Both the position numbers and the translations under genes were made by a program. DNA of 64,000 bases from Oegoconia quadripuncta (taxonomy: Eukaryota; Arthropoda; Insecta; Lepidoptera; Autostichidae): contig OX438758.1 in NCBI GenBank assembly GCA_949316235.1, forward strand, positions 3,257,731-3,321,730. Reading direction: 5' to 3'. Positions 12,151 through 21,576 of this stretch are shown here, in pieces (positions within the stretch are counted from its first letter, which is position 1; each line of letters begins with the position of its first letter). The notes under the pieces are model-generated. The model did not search any database and had not been told where the DNA came from. It saw only the letters and a list, made by a program, of their open reading frames with translations.

Positions 12151-13862
12151 AATAAAACCCATGTATTATGAACAATACCTATTTTAAATTCCAAAAACCG
12201 CTAAAAGGGGCCGCTTACAATCTAGAACAATGAACAACTTATATTGCTTCGTCTAGCCTTAACTATTCAAAGTTTAACCATAAATTTAAGTATGAATATG
12301 TCGTTTGGAACAGGGGTAAGTAAGGAACGAGTTTGGAATAAAAGTGAAGCAGTATTTCACACCGTAGCTGTAAACAGTTAAGGAAATATCCACGTTTGTT
12401 TATCATCAAAATAAAGGCAGGGGTGAAATATTTTTTTTATCCACATTAATCTGTGTAATTCCTGTTTACGGGTAACTTTCCCCTAGGAAACACAGCTGAA
12501 TTCGATGTAAAAATTTTCGATTACTGAAAGTAAACTATTCTGAAACCACCTTTATTTTATTTATTTATTTATTTTAACACTTTATTGCATATATAAGTAT
12601 ACAAATATACAGTGAACAAACAAAGGACAGAAATTACAATACACAGCAGGCGAGCTTATCTCTGTAAGAGATTTCTTCCAGCACACCCTCGGAAGGAAAA
12701 CCAATTTAAAGTTTTGGAGTGGAGTCACCATCCGAAAATTGTTGGACTCTCACTCTAAAGGTGATTTTAGAATGCTTTACTTTGTATCTTTGTAATCGAA
12801 AATATTTTGATCGAATTCGACTATGGTTTCTTGGAGAAAGTTGTTCGTAATCAAGAGTAGCATCACCAGTTAATGGGAATTACACGAATTCAAATCATCC
12901 TGTATAATAAATATAAATCAAAACTTGGGATTCTGGAAAATATATAATTCGATTATAAAAAAAATCATCTAAATACGTATTGCGATTCTGCTACTTACCA
13001 TAATTACAAAAAAACTACTGAACCGATCGTATTGAAATTTGAATGAGACCACCTGAACGGTATTTCCTTTCATGTGTAAAAAAATCACACGAATCAGCCG
13101 CCGAATCCCTGAGTTATCGGTGTACATAGGTACTTAAAAAAAAACGTATATACCTATCATAAGCGTAAACGATAGGTACTATTTTCATTAAGGCTGAGCG
13201 ATACATATCGATATTGGTGAAATATATTTAGATATCGATAACCCCATCTTTGAAATATCGATATTTTTAATACGATTTCGAAATATCGATGTTGTCGTTT
13301 CAGTGTTTATTTTAATTCTAATTCTTGTTTTTTGACATTATAAGCTATCAATTTCGATTTCAAAATAGACATTTTATCAATATCCGCTCATATCTAGTTT
13401 TCAAACAAACAACAAAATTTACAAATTATGTGTAAACAAATTACGTATGCAATATTTTCTGTATTTTAATAATAAAAGTTATTAAATTATTAAATTTTTC
13501 TTTGTAATTAAATATTTAAATACGGATACGTTGTAATAGGAGGTCGAGAGCTGAAATTGTTTTCTTCAACCGTCGCCGTCGGACTTGTTTTTAGCAGTAA
13601 TGGTTTAATCTTCGAGCCTTTTGTTCCTTATTCCTGACCAGAAGTAGTTCATAACTTATAACCGCGAAAGAAATCTGAATTGTGACCTCTTTCTTGCCAT
13701 ATTTCTATTGTTCAAAGTAAGTATAAATATTACTAATGCTGTGGGTGTCGGATGCATTTTGCAAATTAAGCATGCTGATGTTCACACTTACATTGGAGAT
13801 AGTCTCCTTTAATGACACCCACGGGAAAAGACGGGCAAGAAACATGTATTGCAGGACATCTA
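12151..13862. other. Intergenic with LINE 3' tail at 12546-12715 and TATCGATA cluster at 13206-13291
   Basis: 12546-12715 is a minus-strand LINE 3' end (TTTATTTATTTATTT tail plus GTAAGAGATTTCTTCCAGCA, shared with 3150-3245). 13206-13291 holds three TATCGATA and one TATCGATG. No gene recognised. Confidence 0.45.
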
Positions 13863-14095
13863 TCTAATATTATAAATGCGAAACTTTGGATGTTTGTTTA
13901 TTTATTCGTTTATTGCTCAATTAAGGCGAAACAGATTAACGGATTTGAATGAAATTTGGTATAAGTATAGTACAGTGGATTAAGACATAGAACATTTTTT
14001 ATCTCAATAAAGTGAGCAATTCTCGCGGGAAAAACAAATTAAACATATCACCGATAAAGATATTCCATGCAGGCAAGCCGTGGGCGACAAGCTAG
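13863..14095 (+). mobile_element. Short non-autonomous Helitron (Lep1-like)
   Basis: Begins TCTAATATTATAAATGCG, contains ACGGATTTGAATGAAATTTG, and ends CGTGGGCGACAAGCTAG followed by T. 233 bp. Confidence 0.75.
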
Positions 14096-14164
14096 TATTG
14101 TATAATGTAAAATATAATGATATGGTTGTAGAGATATAATTACTTCACAAAACTCTAAATCAAA

Positions 14165-14951
14165 AAAATATTTATTTCATAGGATAAAAATTATCAATTG
14201 AAAACCTCACATTTTTTATGTTATTATTAAAGTTTATGACATTATTGCTCATTCACAAAGCTGATTCCCCAGAGAAGAACGAGCAAGAAACTCAAGGGTT
14301 GCTCTTTTAAATAAGTTTGGGTTATAATTATATTATATTATATTATATTATATTATATTATATTATATTATATTATATTATATTATATTATATTATATTA
14401 TATTATATTATATTATATTATATTATATTATATTATATTATATTATATTATATTATATTATATTATATTATATTATATTATATTATATTATATTATATTA
14501 TATTATATTATATTATATTATATTATATTATATTATATTATATTATATTATATTATATTATATTATATTATATTATATTATATTATATTATATTATATTA
14601 TATTATATTATATTATATTATATTATATTATATTATATTATATTATATTATATTATATTATATTATATTGTATAATTAGACTGAATACGCCGAGCGGTAT
14701 GCTTGCTTATCATCCAGATAGTCACATACAGATAAATGTTATAATAGCCATTGGTAAATAATGTCTGTTTTATGATGGTTTTGAATTTATTTAAAGGTAA
14801 ATTTGAAATGTTCACTGGAACCTTATTATAACAGCGTATACATTGCCCCTTAAATGACTTAGTGACTTTGTGTAAACGGCTGACATGAACAGCAAGTTTA
14901 TTTTTATATCTGGTATTAACATTATGTATATCACTATTTTTCTTAAACATC
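14165..14951 (-). mobile_element. LINE-G (Jockey/CR1-like) 3' end, with a microsatellite inside its 3' UTR
   Basis: Minus-strand frame 14663-14951 encodes HNVNTRYKNKLAVHVSRLHK and FKGQCIRCYNKVP, the same C-terminal segment as the plus-strand copy at 30830. Past the stop, the 3' UTR continues through a TATTA array to GAGCAACCCTTGAGTTTC and a GAAATAAATATTTTT end near 14165. Confidence 0.75.
14327..14670. repeat. TATTA pentanucleotide array, about 69 units
   Basis: Near-perfect 5-bp repeat of about 345 bp; only the ends deviate. It sits in the LINE-G 3' UTR, where the other LINE-G copy (about 31110-31195) has ordinary A+T-rich sequence. Confidence 0.97.
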
Positions 14952-15406
14952 TGCTGGTGCCCCGGCGATTTTGAAACCAGTAGGTCTGGCACGTGATGAT
15001 GGGAAGAAACCAGATGGTATGACTCTCCTACCTTGGACGCTGGGACGCGATTTACTTTGGGATGCAACTTGTGTCGATGCGCTTGCACCGTCCCATCTTC
15101 CAGTAACGTCTGATAATGCGGGATCTACAGTCGCAAACGCTGAGAACCTCAAGCGGCGTAAATTTGCTAGTCTCAGATTATATTTTTGCACCGTTTTAGG
15201 GTGGGTATCATTGCGCCGTGGGGGTCAGGCGCTCATTGTCTTTTTAGAGAAGTATCTGAGCGTCTGGTCGAAGCTTGTAATGATCGGAAGGCTGGTTTCA
15301 ATTTCGCTCAGAGGCTAAGTCTCGCTGTCCAAAGAGGAAACGCACTTAGCCTCTTAGGCACTCTTTCGGTCCAGCAAGATCTGGGCCAAATTTTTTACTT
15401 GTAAAT
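14952..15406 (+). pseudogene. Retrotransposon ORF C-terminal remnant
   Basis: In two overlapping frames (14953-15318 and 15186-15404) it encodes PVGLARDDGKKPDGMTLLPW, then WDATCVDALAPSHLP, then after a frameshift FAQRLSLAVQRGNALSLLGT and a stop. I know this block as the end of a retrotransposon polyprotein widespread in animals; the clade is uncertain. Head-to-head with LINE-G at 14951. Confidence 0.5.
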
Positions 15407-15714
15407 GTGTACTTATTTATTTCGTTTTTGTAAATATGTTTTCTCATTGATATTGTGTAACTCAGAAATATAAGATTTTACATTAAAAAAGAGATATAAT
15501 TGATTTATTATGACTTATGTAGTTAATTTCATCTTGACATGAATACGTTTTGATTGTAGAGGTAATAAGTTCGAAATTTTAATGTTTGACATTTTGTAGT
15601 TGAAAGAATCTTTTTTTTTTGCTTTATGAACACCAAAAAAAAGCTAAACACATTATAGGCGTCGCGTGGGTGTCGTAAACACTCTCTCAGTCTTTTACAG
15701 GATCCATTTCGGTG

Positions 15715-15925
15715 AGTGTGCTTTGGAATTACATAATCTTCGTCGCCTTTCCATCGTCGGACTACTAGGCATGGGGAAGGATTCCATCCGTATATATTTA
15801 ATACGCCAAACATTCGCACTAAGAATCTCGACTCTTCATTCATAATACCAACAGCCAAGGCAGTCAGTCTTTCCTGAATCCTAGAGCTCACCCAAATCGT
15901 CGTAAGTAGACATTTACTCATGCTT
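15715..15925 (+). pseudogene. LINE-F reverse transcriptase C-terminal remnant
   Basis: Shares with 49881-50200 the blocks encoding the end of LINE-F (ATTCGCACTAAGAA, CTCTTCATTCATAAT, CAGTCTTTCCTGAATCCT), with a deletion in the middle. Plus-strand orientation. Confidence 0.5.
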
Positions 15926-16555
15926 CATCTTCAACCCATCGTCACTATCCATTATGGAGATTGAAACATGAAGAAATTAGAAATGGCGTATGGCGGTAGA
16001 AATAGAAGAGCCAGTCTCCTGCTCCTTCTCCTCCTCCTCTCATAATATGGAAAGCGACCTCACACCTGATAAAATTGCAAATTCGACGGTGTTTATACGG
16101 CCCTGGTTATTCGAAGTTTAAATTGAGAATCCCAATTGTTTTTTTAAACCTGGAGTGACTCCGATTTCGAATCAAGTAAGGAATTCAGAACAATAAATTC
16201 TTAACCAAGCAGGGGTAAAGAACAAAGAATAAAATTTTATTATCTAGTAGCAGCAGCCTTTGTGACCCATTTGTTGGGCCATTGATTTTATTGCGTATAA
16301 TTTTATTGGAGACAAAGTGTTTTATGTGTTTAAGGGCCAACTGCTGAAATGAAAAGGAATTAATTGTATGCCGGACATTGAAACCAACATGCAATATTCA
16401 ACTAATACACTTATTAATGTTTTTTGAATAGGTAATACCTACAGAATCAACAAGTTAAAATGCCAATTACAGATTCTCGTTTTTTATTACACTACTTATA
16501 AAATAATTCGGTGGAAAGTCATACTATTCAATAATAATAATTTAAAAATCTATAG
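15926..16555. other. Intergenic, nothing recognised
   Basis: A+T-rich; a CTCCT-rich patch at 16017-16042. No gene or repeat I can name. Confidence 0.35.
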
Positions 16556-16559
16556 TTAA

Positions 16560-17000
16560 AAATGTAAACCCAACTCACATTGGGCCAGTGTGGTGGACTA
16601 TGGCCCATACTTAGCGTTGCCATACGTCCCGTATATAAGGGACCGTTACCGTATTTGACCATCCATGAAATAGAATAGAGAGGTGAGGGGCGCGAGCGCA
16701 ATCGCCACTACTGTGGACATAATCTCATCAGATCAATACCCATCTGTTAGAAAATTCGTACTACGTGCACATGCGTGCAAAAGTAGTTAAATATTATAAA
16801 ACATAGTTCAAAAGCCGCGTGTCGGTATTGATTGTCTTAAGTTCGAGTTTTAGGCGTCAGAAAAGAAAACGTCCCGTATTGACTTCTAGAAGTTATGGCA
16901 ATCCTACCCATACTACCTTTTTATCCCGCGTTATGCTATATATAGGAAGGGCCCATATCCCTGCAGTGGGATGTTTATGGGCTGAGATGATGATGATGAA
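16560..17000 (+). repeat. SINE-D 3' part split by a MITE
   Basis: Left part 16560-16611 and right part 16915-17000 (AAGGGCCCATATCCCTGCAG...GATGATGATGA) together match the 3' half of SINE-D (55352-55652). The MITE at 16612-16906 lies between them. Confidence 0.75.
16612..16906. mobile_element. hAT-like MITE, 295 bp, with 8-bp target duplication
   Basis: Flanked by CCCATACT at 16604-16611 and 16907-16914. Ends are TAGCGTTGCCATA and, inverted, TAGGATTGCCATA (two mismatches in 13). An 8-bp duplication and short TAG... termini fit the hAT superfamily. No coding capacity. Confidence 0.75.
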
Positions 17001-17249
17001 AAATGTAAAGCCAAACTAAATAATAAATAATTTAAACAATAAGTAATATTACAAAAAAAAAAATTGGTGATTCAATCAAAAATAGTCAATGGCAACAAAA
17101 AATAGGACAAAACGGATGTAGGTAATAGTCAAGGTCCTATAAAAAATCATGTCAAATATTTGTCATACCAGTTTTGGGAAAAAAGCACAGTGCGAATAAC
17201 AGATATTTGTTTGTCACGAGTTGGATATGCATTGGAAAAGGACATAATA

Positions 17250-17660
17250 TTTTATACAATACAATACAAATACTCTTTATTTATTGTTTTACTTAATAAA
17301 CAAACAAATAAATTTAATGTATTATTATATATATGTACAATATTTATAAACAACTTATTATAATATAATACAATTTATTATAAAAAAAAATCACAAATAA
17401 AAAACTAGCCCCAAGTCTCTGGTTGGTGGAAAGGTACCCAGGAGGCTGGCCGCATTGCCTCGCTGTACAGCGAGGCTGATTCTCTGACCAAAGTATTGGC
17501 CAGCCCTCCGATCGTGGGATGCATCAACCAGACGCTCAGATAACTACATACTAATACTCTTTATTGCGCAAAATAATTTTATTTTTGATGATAACAATAG
17601 AACACAATTAGGCGATCTTATCACTAAAAGCGATCTCTTCCAGACAACTCACAGCTATGG
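17250..17660 (-). repeat. LINE 3' ends, two pieces
   Basis: 17250-17545 matches 7180-7490, ending in an AATACTCTTTATTTATTG tail. 17565-17660 is the 3' end of another element (CTCTTTATTGCGCAAAATAA, TAGGCGATCTTATCACTAAA) also seen at 20485-20670 in the opposite strand. Confidence 0.6.
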
Positions 17661-17794
17661 GAAATTTGTAGGTAGAAAAACAGCTAGGGTGCACGATACT
17701 ACCAACTAAAGAAATAAATATCCCGTTGTAGCCGGAAATTAATGTAAAAAAGTTGACTTGAAATTATCTTCTTAGCCTTGGATTGTCATGTAAA

Positions 17795-17952
17795 GTTTTT
17801 TTTTAAATGAGGGCGGCAAACGAGCATGCGGGTCACCCGATGGAAAACAATCACCGCCGCACATTGACACCCGCATCACCAATAGGGTCACAGATGCGTT
17901 TCCGGCCTTTGAGGAAGGTGTAGGCTCGTTTCTTGAAGGTTCCAATAAGTTA
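17795..17952 (-). repeat. LINE-E 3' end fragment
   Basis: GAGGGCGGCAAACGAGCATG through CGTTTCTTGAAGGTTCCAAT, as at 40829-41390. Confidence 0.75.
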
Positions 17953-18266
17953 AAAGAAGTTTCCAGTAAGTTTATATGTCTGTCTATCTCGTCAATGTTA
18001 AAGTCATCTACGACTATTTGGGTACGTTACTCTGTGCATGTTAGTATAAACTAACAAGACTGCGTCAGGTAACACGCTATGGCCTCATTATGAAGCTGCA
18101 GTAGTACAACGCGGTTCATGATTTGAGCAATCCTTTTAATGGGGATCGACAAACATGTATTTACCAATATAAATTTGTTTTAGGTGATTTTATTTAACGG
18201 GTGATTTCCGTAACTGAATATCAATATACCTACCATACAGCGATATAATACTTATAAAGAAACTTT
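17953..18266. other. Intergenic, nothing recognised
   Basis: A+T-rich sequence without visible exon or repeat. Confidence 0.3.
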
Positions 18267-18287
18267 ATTTGATCCATTTTCTTTTTT

Positions 18288-18608
18288 ATGCACAACCGGT
18301 AAGTACTTGACCTCAAACACACCTGCTGTTAAGTGAAGATGAGGTCGAAGATGGAAGCGTACTGACCCGGAAACACACATTTGGGGGACTGACTATGTTA
18401 TCTCTGACAACCGGAATACAACAACGCTATTAACATTGCCGCTTGGCGGCAGATTTAGATAAGATGGTGGTAGCAAGCCAGGGGGACATTCAAAATGCCC
18501 TACCACCAACCAAACTGAGTACTTAAACATGTACCCCGCTGGGGATCGAACCCGCGACCTCCGAATCGTAAACCCAATGTTGTTTACGTTGAGCCACGGA
18601 GGCGGTTA
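18288..18608 (-). repeat. SINE-A full-length copy with 21-bp target-site duplication
   Basis: Full SINE-A including the tRNA-like head (B box complement near 18545-18560). Identical 21-bp flanks at 18267-18287 and 18609-18629 (TTTGATCCATTTTC core) are a target-site duplication, so this insertion is fairly recent. Confidence 0.9.
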
Positions 18609-18629
18609 ATTTGATCCATTTTCTTTTTT

Positions 18630-18848
18630 TTTATGCACAACCGGTTGATACTTGACCTCAATCACACCTGATATTAAGTGAAGATGAGGTCGAAAGTGGA
18701 AGCGTACATTTGGGGGACTGGTTATCTTATCGCTGACAACCGGAACACAACAATGCTATTAACGTTGCTAATTGGTGGTAGATATAGATAAGATGGTGGT
18801 AGCTAGCCAGGCGGACATTTAAAATGCCCTACCACCAACCAAACCGAG
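18630..18848 (-). repeat. SINE-A copy, truncated, adjoining the previous one
   Basis: Headless SINE-A directly after the right target-site duplication of the copy at 18288-18608. The younger copy landed at the poly(T) edge of this older one. Confidence 0.85.
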
Positions 18849-19109
18849 TTTCTTTTTATAAGTGAACTTTTTTACTTCTAAATCTTGGACGAACTCTGGT
18901 GCTGCTTATCATCAGTGAAATAGGTTTTCGTACATTTGGTTTTTGGTGGTGAAATGGCTTATCGATTACATAACCCTTCGGTTAAATAGCTCTTCGATAT
19001 GGCGCTAGAAAAAGCTTCTCTAAAATATCATTCATTATACATAAAGAATTATTACTTAATAAAACTTGTTTATTAAAAAACAATATTCCAACTCACTCAC
19101 TCATGCCAT

Positions 19110-19330
19110 TTTTTTTTTTTTTTATGGTTAAGTGGATACGCGTTTGACCACAATCTCACCTGATGGGAAATGACGATGTGGTCGAGTAGATGCCTATTCA
19201 CCTTGCTCTTGCGATCTTCACGCAAGATTATAGGATTTAGGAAAGACTGACGCCGGAAGGGAGTTCCATGCCTTGGCTGTTCGCATTATGAATAAAGAGT
19301 CGAACCGCTTAGTGCTAATGTTATGTATGT
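19110..19330 (-). repeat. LINE-F 3' end
   Basis: T run, then the LINE-F end (GGATACGCGTTTGACCACAA, GGAAAGACTGACGCCGG, GGAGTTCCATGCC), minus strand, corresponding to 49881-50200. Confidence 0.7.
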
Positions 19331-19394
19331 TATCGACTTTCGAATATATCACAGTAGAAAAAAGTGGCCAGTACGACAGTCTGTACGTCTGTGT

Positions 19395-19594
19395 CTATTA
19401 TATGTATGTGTACTGTGTATGTTTGTTACCTCTTCTCGCGTAAACGCCTGGATAGATTACGCTACTTTTTATCCCGAAAACGTGTCTGAATCCTGTAGGA
19501 TAGGTATTGTTAGTGGGAATGCTTTTGAGTCATTGAGTGACGTATTTGGTAGTTGAATGAATTCTACGCAGACGAAGTCGCGGGTAACAGCTAG
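19395..19594 (+). mobile_element. Helitron-like 3' part
   Basis: ATGTTTGTTACCTCTTCTCG at the left and CGAAGTCGCGGGTAACAGCTAG at the right, followed by T. The middle differs from the Lep1-like copies at 11752. Its right 137 bp recur at 19944-20080. Confidence 0.55.
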
Positions 19595-20123
19595 TTAGAT
19601 AATAAAACTCGTTTGTTAAAAAAATGTTTCGACTCCTCATAATTTTTTTTATGCACCACGGGTTCGTACTTGACCTCAATCACACCTGATGTTAAGTGAA
19701 GATGAAGTCGAAGGTGAAAGCCTACTGACCCGGAAACCCCAACACATTTGGGGGACTGGCTATCTTATCTCTGACAACCGGAACACAACAATGCTATTAA
19801 CATTGCTAATTGGCGGCAGATTTAGATAAGATGGTGGTAGCTAGCCAGGCGGACATTTAAAATGCCCTACCACCAACCAAACCGAGTACTTAAACATGTA
19901 CCCCGCTGGGGATCGAACCCGCGACCTATATAATAATATAATATACGCTACTTTTTATCCCGAAAACGTGTCTGATTCCTGTAAGATAGGTATTATTAGT
20001 GCGAATGCTTTTGAGTCATTGAGTGACGCATTTGGTAGTTGAATGAACTCTACGCAGACAAAGTCGCGGGTAACAGCTAGTTACATAGTAAAACTCATTT
20101 GTTAAAAAATATTCCGACTCATA
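19458..20123 (+). repeat. Local direct duplication of about 185 bp with a SINE between the copies
   Basis: 19458-19642 and 19944-20123 match over their whole length, starting TACGCTACTTTTTATCCCGA and running past the Helitron end into AATAAAACTCGTTTGTTAAA. Part of the right flank also occurs at 19047-19092. SINE-A 19643-19927 lies between the two copies. Confidence 0.8.
19643..19927 (-). repeat. SINE-A copy, head cut
   Basis: SINE-A ending inside the B box region at CGAACCCGCGACCT, where the second duplicate copy's A+T leader starts. Confidence 0.85.
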
Positions 20124-20455
20124 ATCATCGTCATCTCAGCCCGCAAAGGCTTCTCTAAAATATACTATACCCATTTTGTGGCCCGAGTTGTATGCATGCA
20201 GTGTTAAATCATTACTTCGCACCAACAGCAGCTATTCACAGTGGATTTTTAATTGTAGTCCTTTCTTAACAAGTCTTTGCAGTAAAATTGTGACTTTAGT
20301 GTTTTATGTAAATATATGCTAATTTCTATAAAGTCTTCACAAAGAGTCCTTTTGGGGTTAGCATAGCGTCTTCATTTCCATCGTAATTGTTTAATACTTG
20401 ATGGCACGGGCGTAGCCAGGGGGCCACAAATTCACAGCATTTACTATTACAAATA
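20124..20455. other. Intergenic, nothing recognised
   Basis: Contains GGCTTCTCTAAAATAT, also at 19011-19028, which extends the local duplication. No gene. Confidence 0.3.
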
Positions 20456-20484
20456 TTTTGAATTCACCACACTATCACCCGCCG

Positions 20485-20670
20485 CCAATTATCGCTTTTA
20501 GTGATAAGACCGCCTAATTGTGTTCTATTGTTATCATCAAAAATTATTGTATTTTTTTTTTATTAAAAACTGGTTTCGCGTTTGACTACAATCTCACGTG
20601 ATGGAAAGTGACATTGTAAATTATTTTGCGCAATAAAGAGTGCATTGCATTGTATTGTATTGTATTATCC
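20485..20670 (+). mobile_element. LINE 3' end interrupted by a 61-bp LINE-F tail
   Basis: TATCGCTTTTAGTGATAAGA through TTTTGCGCAATAAAGAG and an ATTGTATTGT tail. At 20552-20612 a minus-strand LINE-F 3' tip is inserted between ATTGTA copies at 20546-20551 and 20613-20618. Copies at 17565 and 23815 show the uninterrupted form. Confidence 0.75.
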
Positions 20671-20915
20671 GCGTGCATGATTACCGAGTGAGTGTTCAGG
20701 AAGACTGTAGTTTATCATTAGAGAAGCAAATCAATGTTCTTTTTTTTTAGTTTTTTTAAATTTTTACGTAAATCTCAATGTCACTTCTTCACCGTTTAAT
20801 TTGCTTGGAAGCTATAGAATGGTCAGAAAACATTTTATCTTTCTACACGAAATAAGACACTTTAAATCACAGGAAATTACAACACAAAGATTACAAAAAA
20901 AAAACAAAAAAAATT

Positions 20916-21158
20916 GACGACCGGTTGGTGTAGTGGATAGTGACCCTGTCAGCGAAACCAACGGTTGCGGGTTCGAATCCCGCGAGGGGTAAATGTTCGT
21001 GTGATAAATACGGACATTTGTTCCCGTGTCATAGATGTTTATATAAATATTTATGTATGTTTATCCGTTATCTATTATCCATAGTACAAGCTTTGCTTAG
21101 TTTGGGACTAGATGATTGGTGTAAGAATCAGAAATATTTATATTTATTTACTTATTTC
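20916..21158 (+). repeat. SINE-B, tRNA-derived, near full length
   Basis: tRNA-like head with A box (TGGTGTAGTGGATAG) and B box (GGGTTCGAATCCC), then an unrelated body with AAGCTTTGCTTAGTTTGGGA, and a TATTTATTTA tail. Not a functional tRNA gene: a clean acceptor stem is not formed and the sequence continues as a SINE. Lies 420 bp upstream of CP1. Confidence 0.85.
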
Positions 21159-21408
21159 TACTGGACTATACGTGGTTTAAGACTTATCAGTAAGTACTTA
21201 AATTTACATGTTGTATAGTGTATATCCCTTTTTTTTCGACAGAGATTCAACAGAGAATCTGAAACCAATTTGTGAATTTGTTAACTATGACATTTTTGTG
21301 GTCCGCAACTACGTAAAAAATTGAAAACACTCGTTGTTTCGATCGGGTGACGACAGCGACATTAACTTCATATGGTATGGTACATATTTTGTTATAATCA
21401 TAGTTTAA

Positions 21409-21576
21409 TATAAATAAGCTAATTCATAGATAAGCAATTGATGCAATTAAAAAGATAATCCAAAAAGATAAAATAGTGATAATAGAAACGTCGGCAATAA
21501 AGACAAACATATTGATAATGATGCAGAATTAATTACAGCTACAGCTATTTCACTGGTTTGCGCCTTGGTGACAGTC
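21409..21576 (+). promoter_or_regulatory. CP1 upstream region with five GATAA motifs
   Basis: GATAA occurs on the plus strand at 21429, 21454, 21467, 21478 and 21514, five times in 90 bases, ending about 60 bases before the start codon. A TATAAATA box-like sequence lies at 21409-21416. GATA factors are known to drive midgut digestive genes in insects; that they act here is inferred. In A+T-rich DNA some matches occur by chance, but this density is higher than in the surrounding sequence. The transcription start is not determinable from sequence. Confidence 0.45.

Noticed and set aside
14317..14679. 120-codon LYYII repeat ORF
   Set aside because: Translation of the TATTA array.
20916..21000. 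Candidate tRNA genes at SINE heads here and at about 3465, 37098, 54940, 55352, 60500, 61071
   Set aside because: A and B boxes are present but the stems are poor and each is joined to a repeated SINE body, so they are SINE promoters and not tRNA genes.
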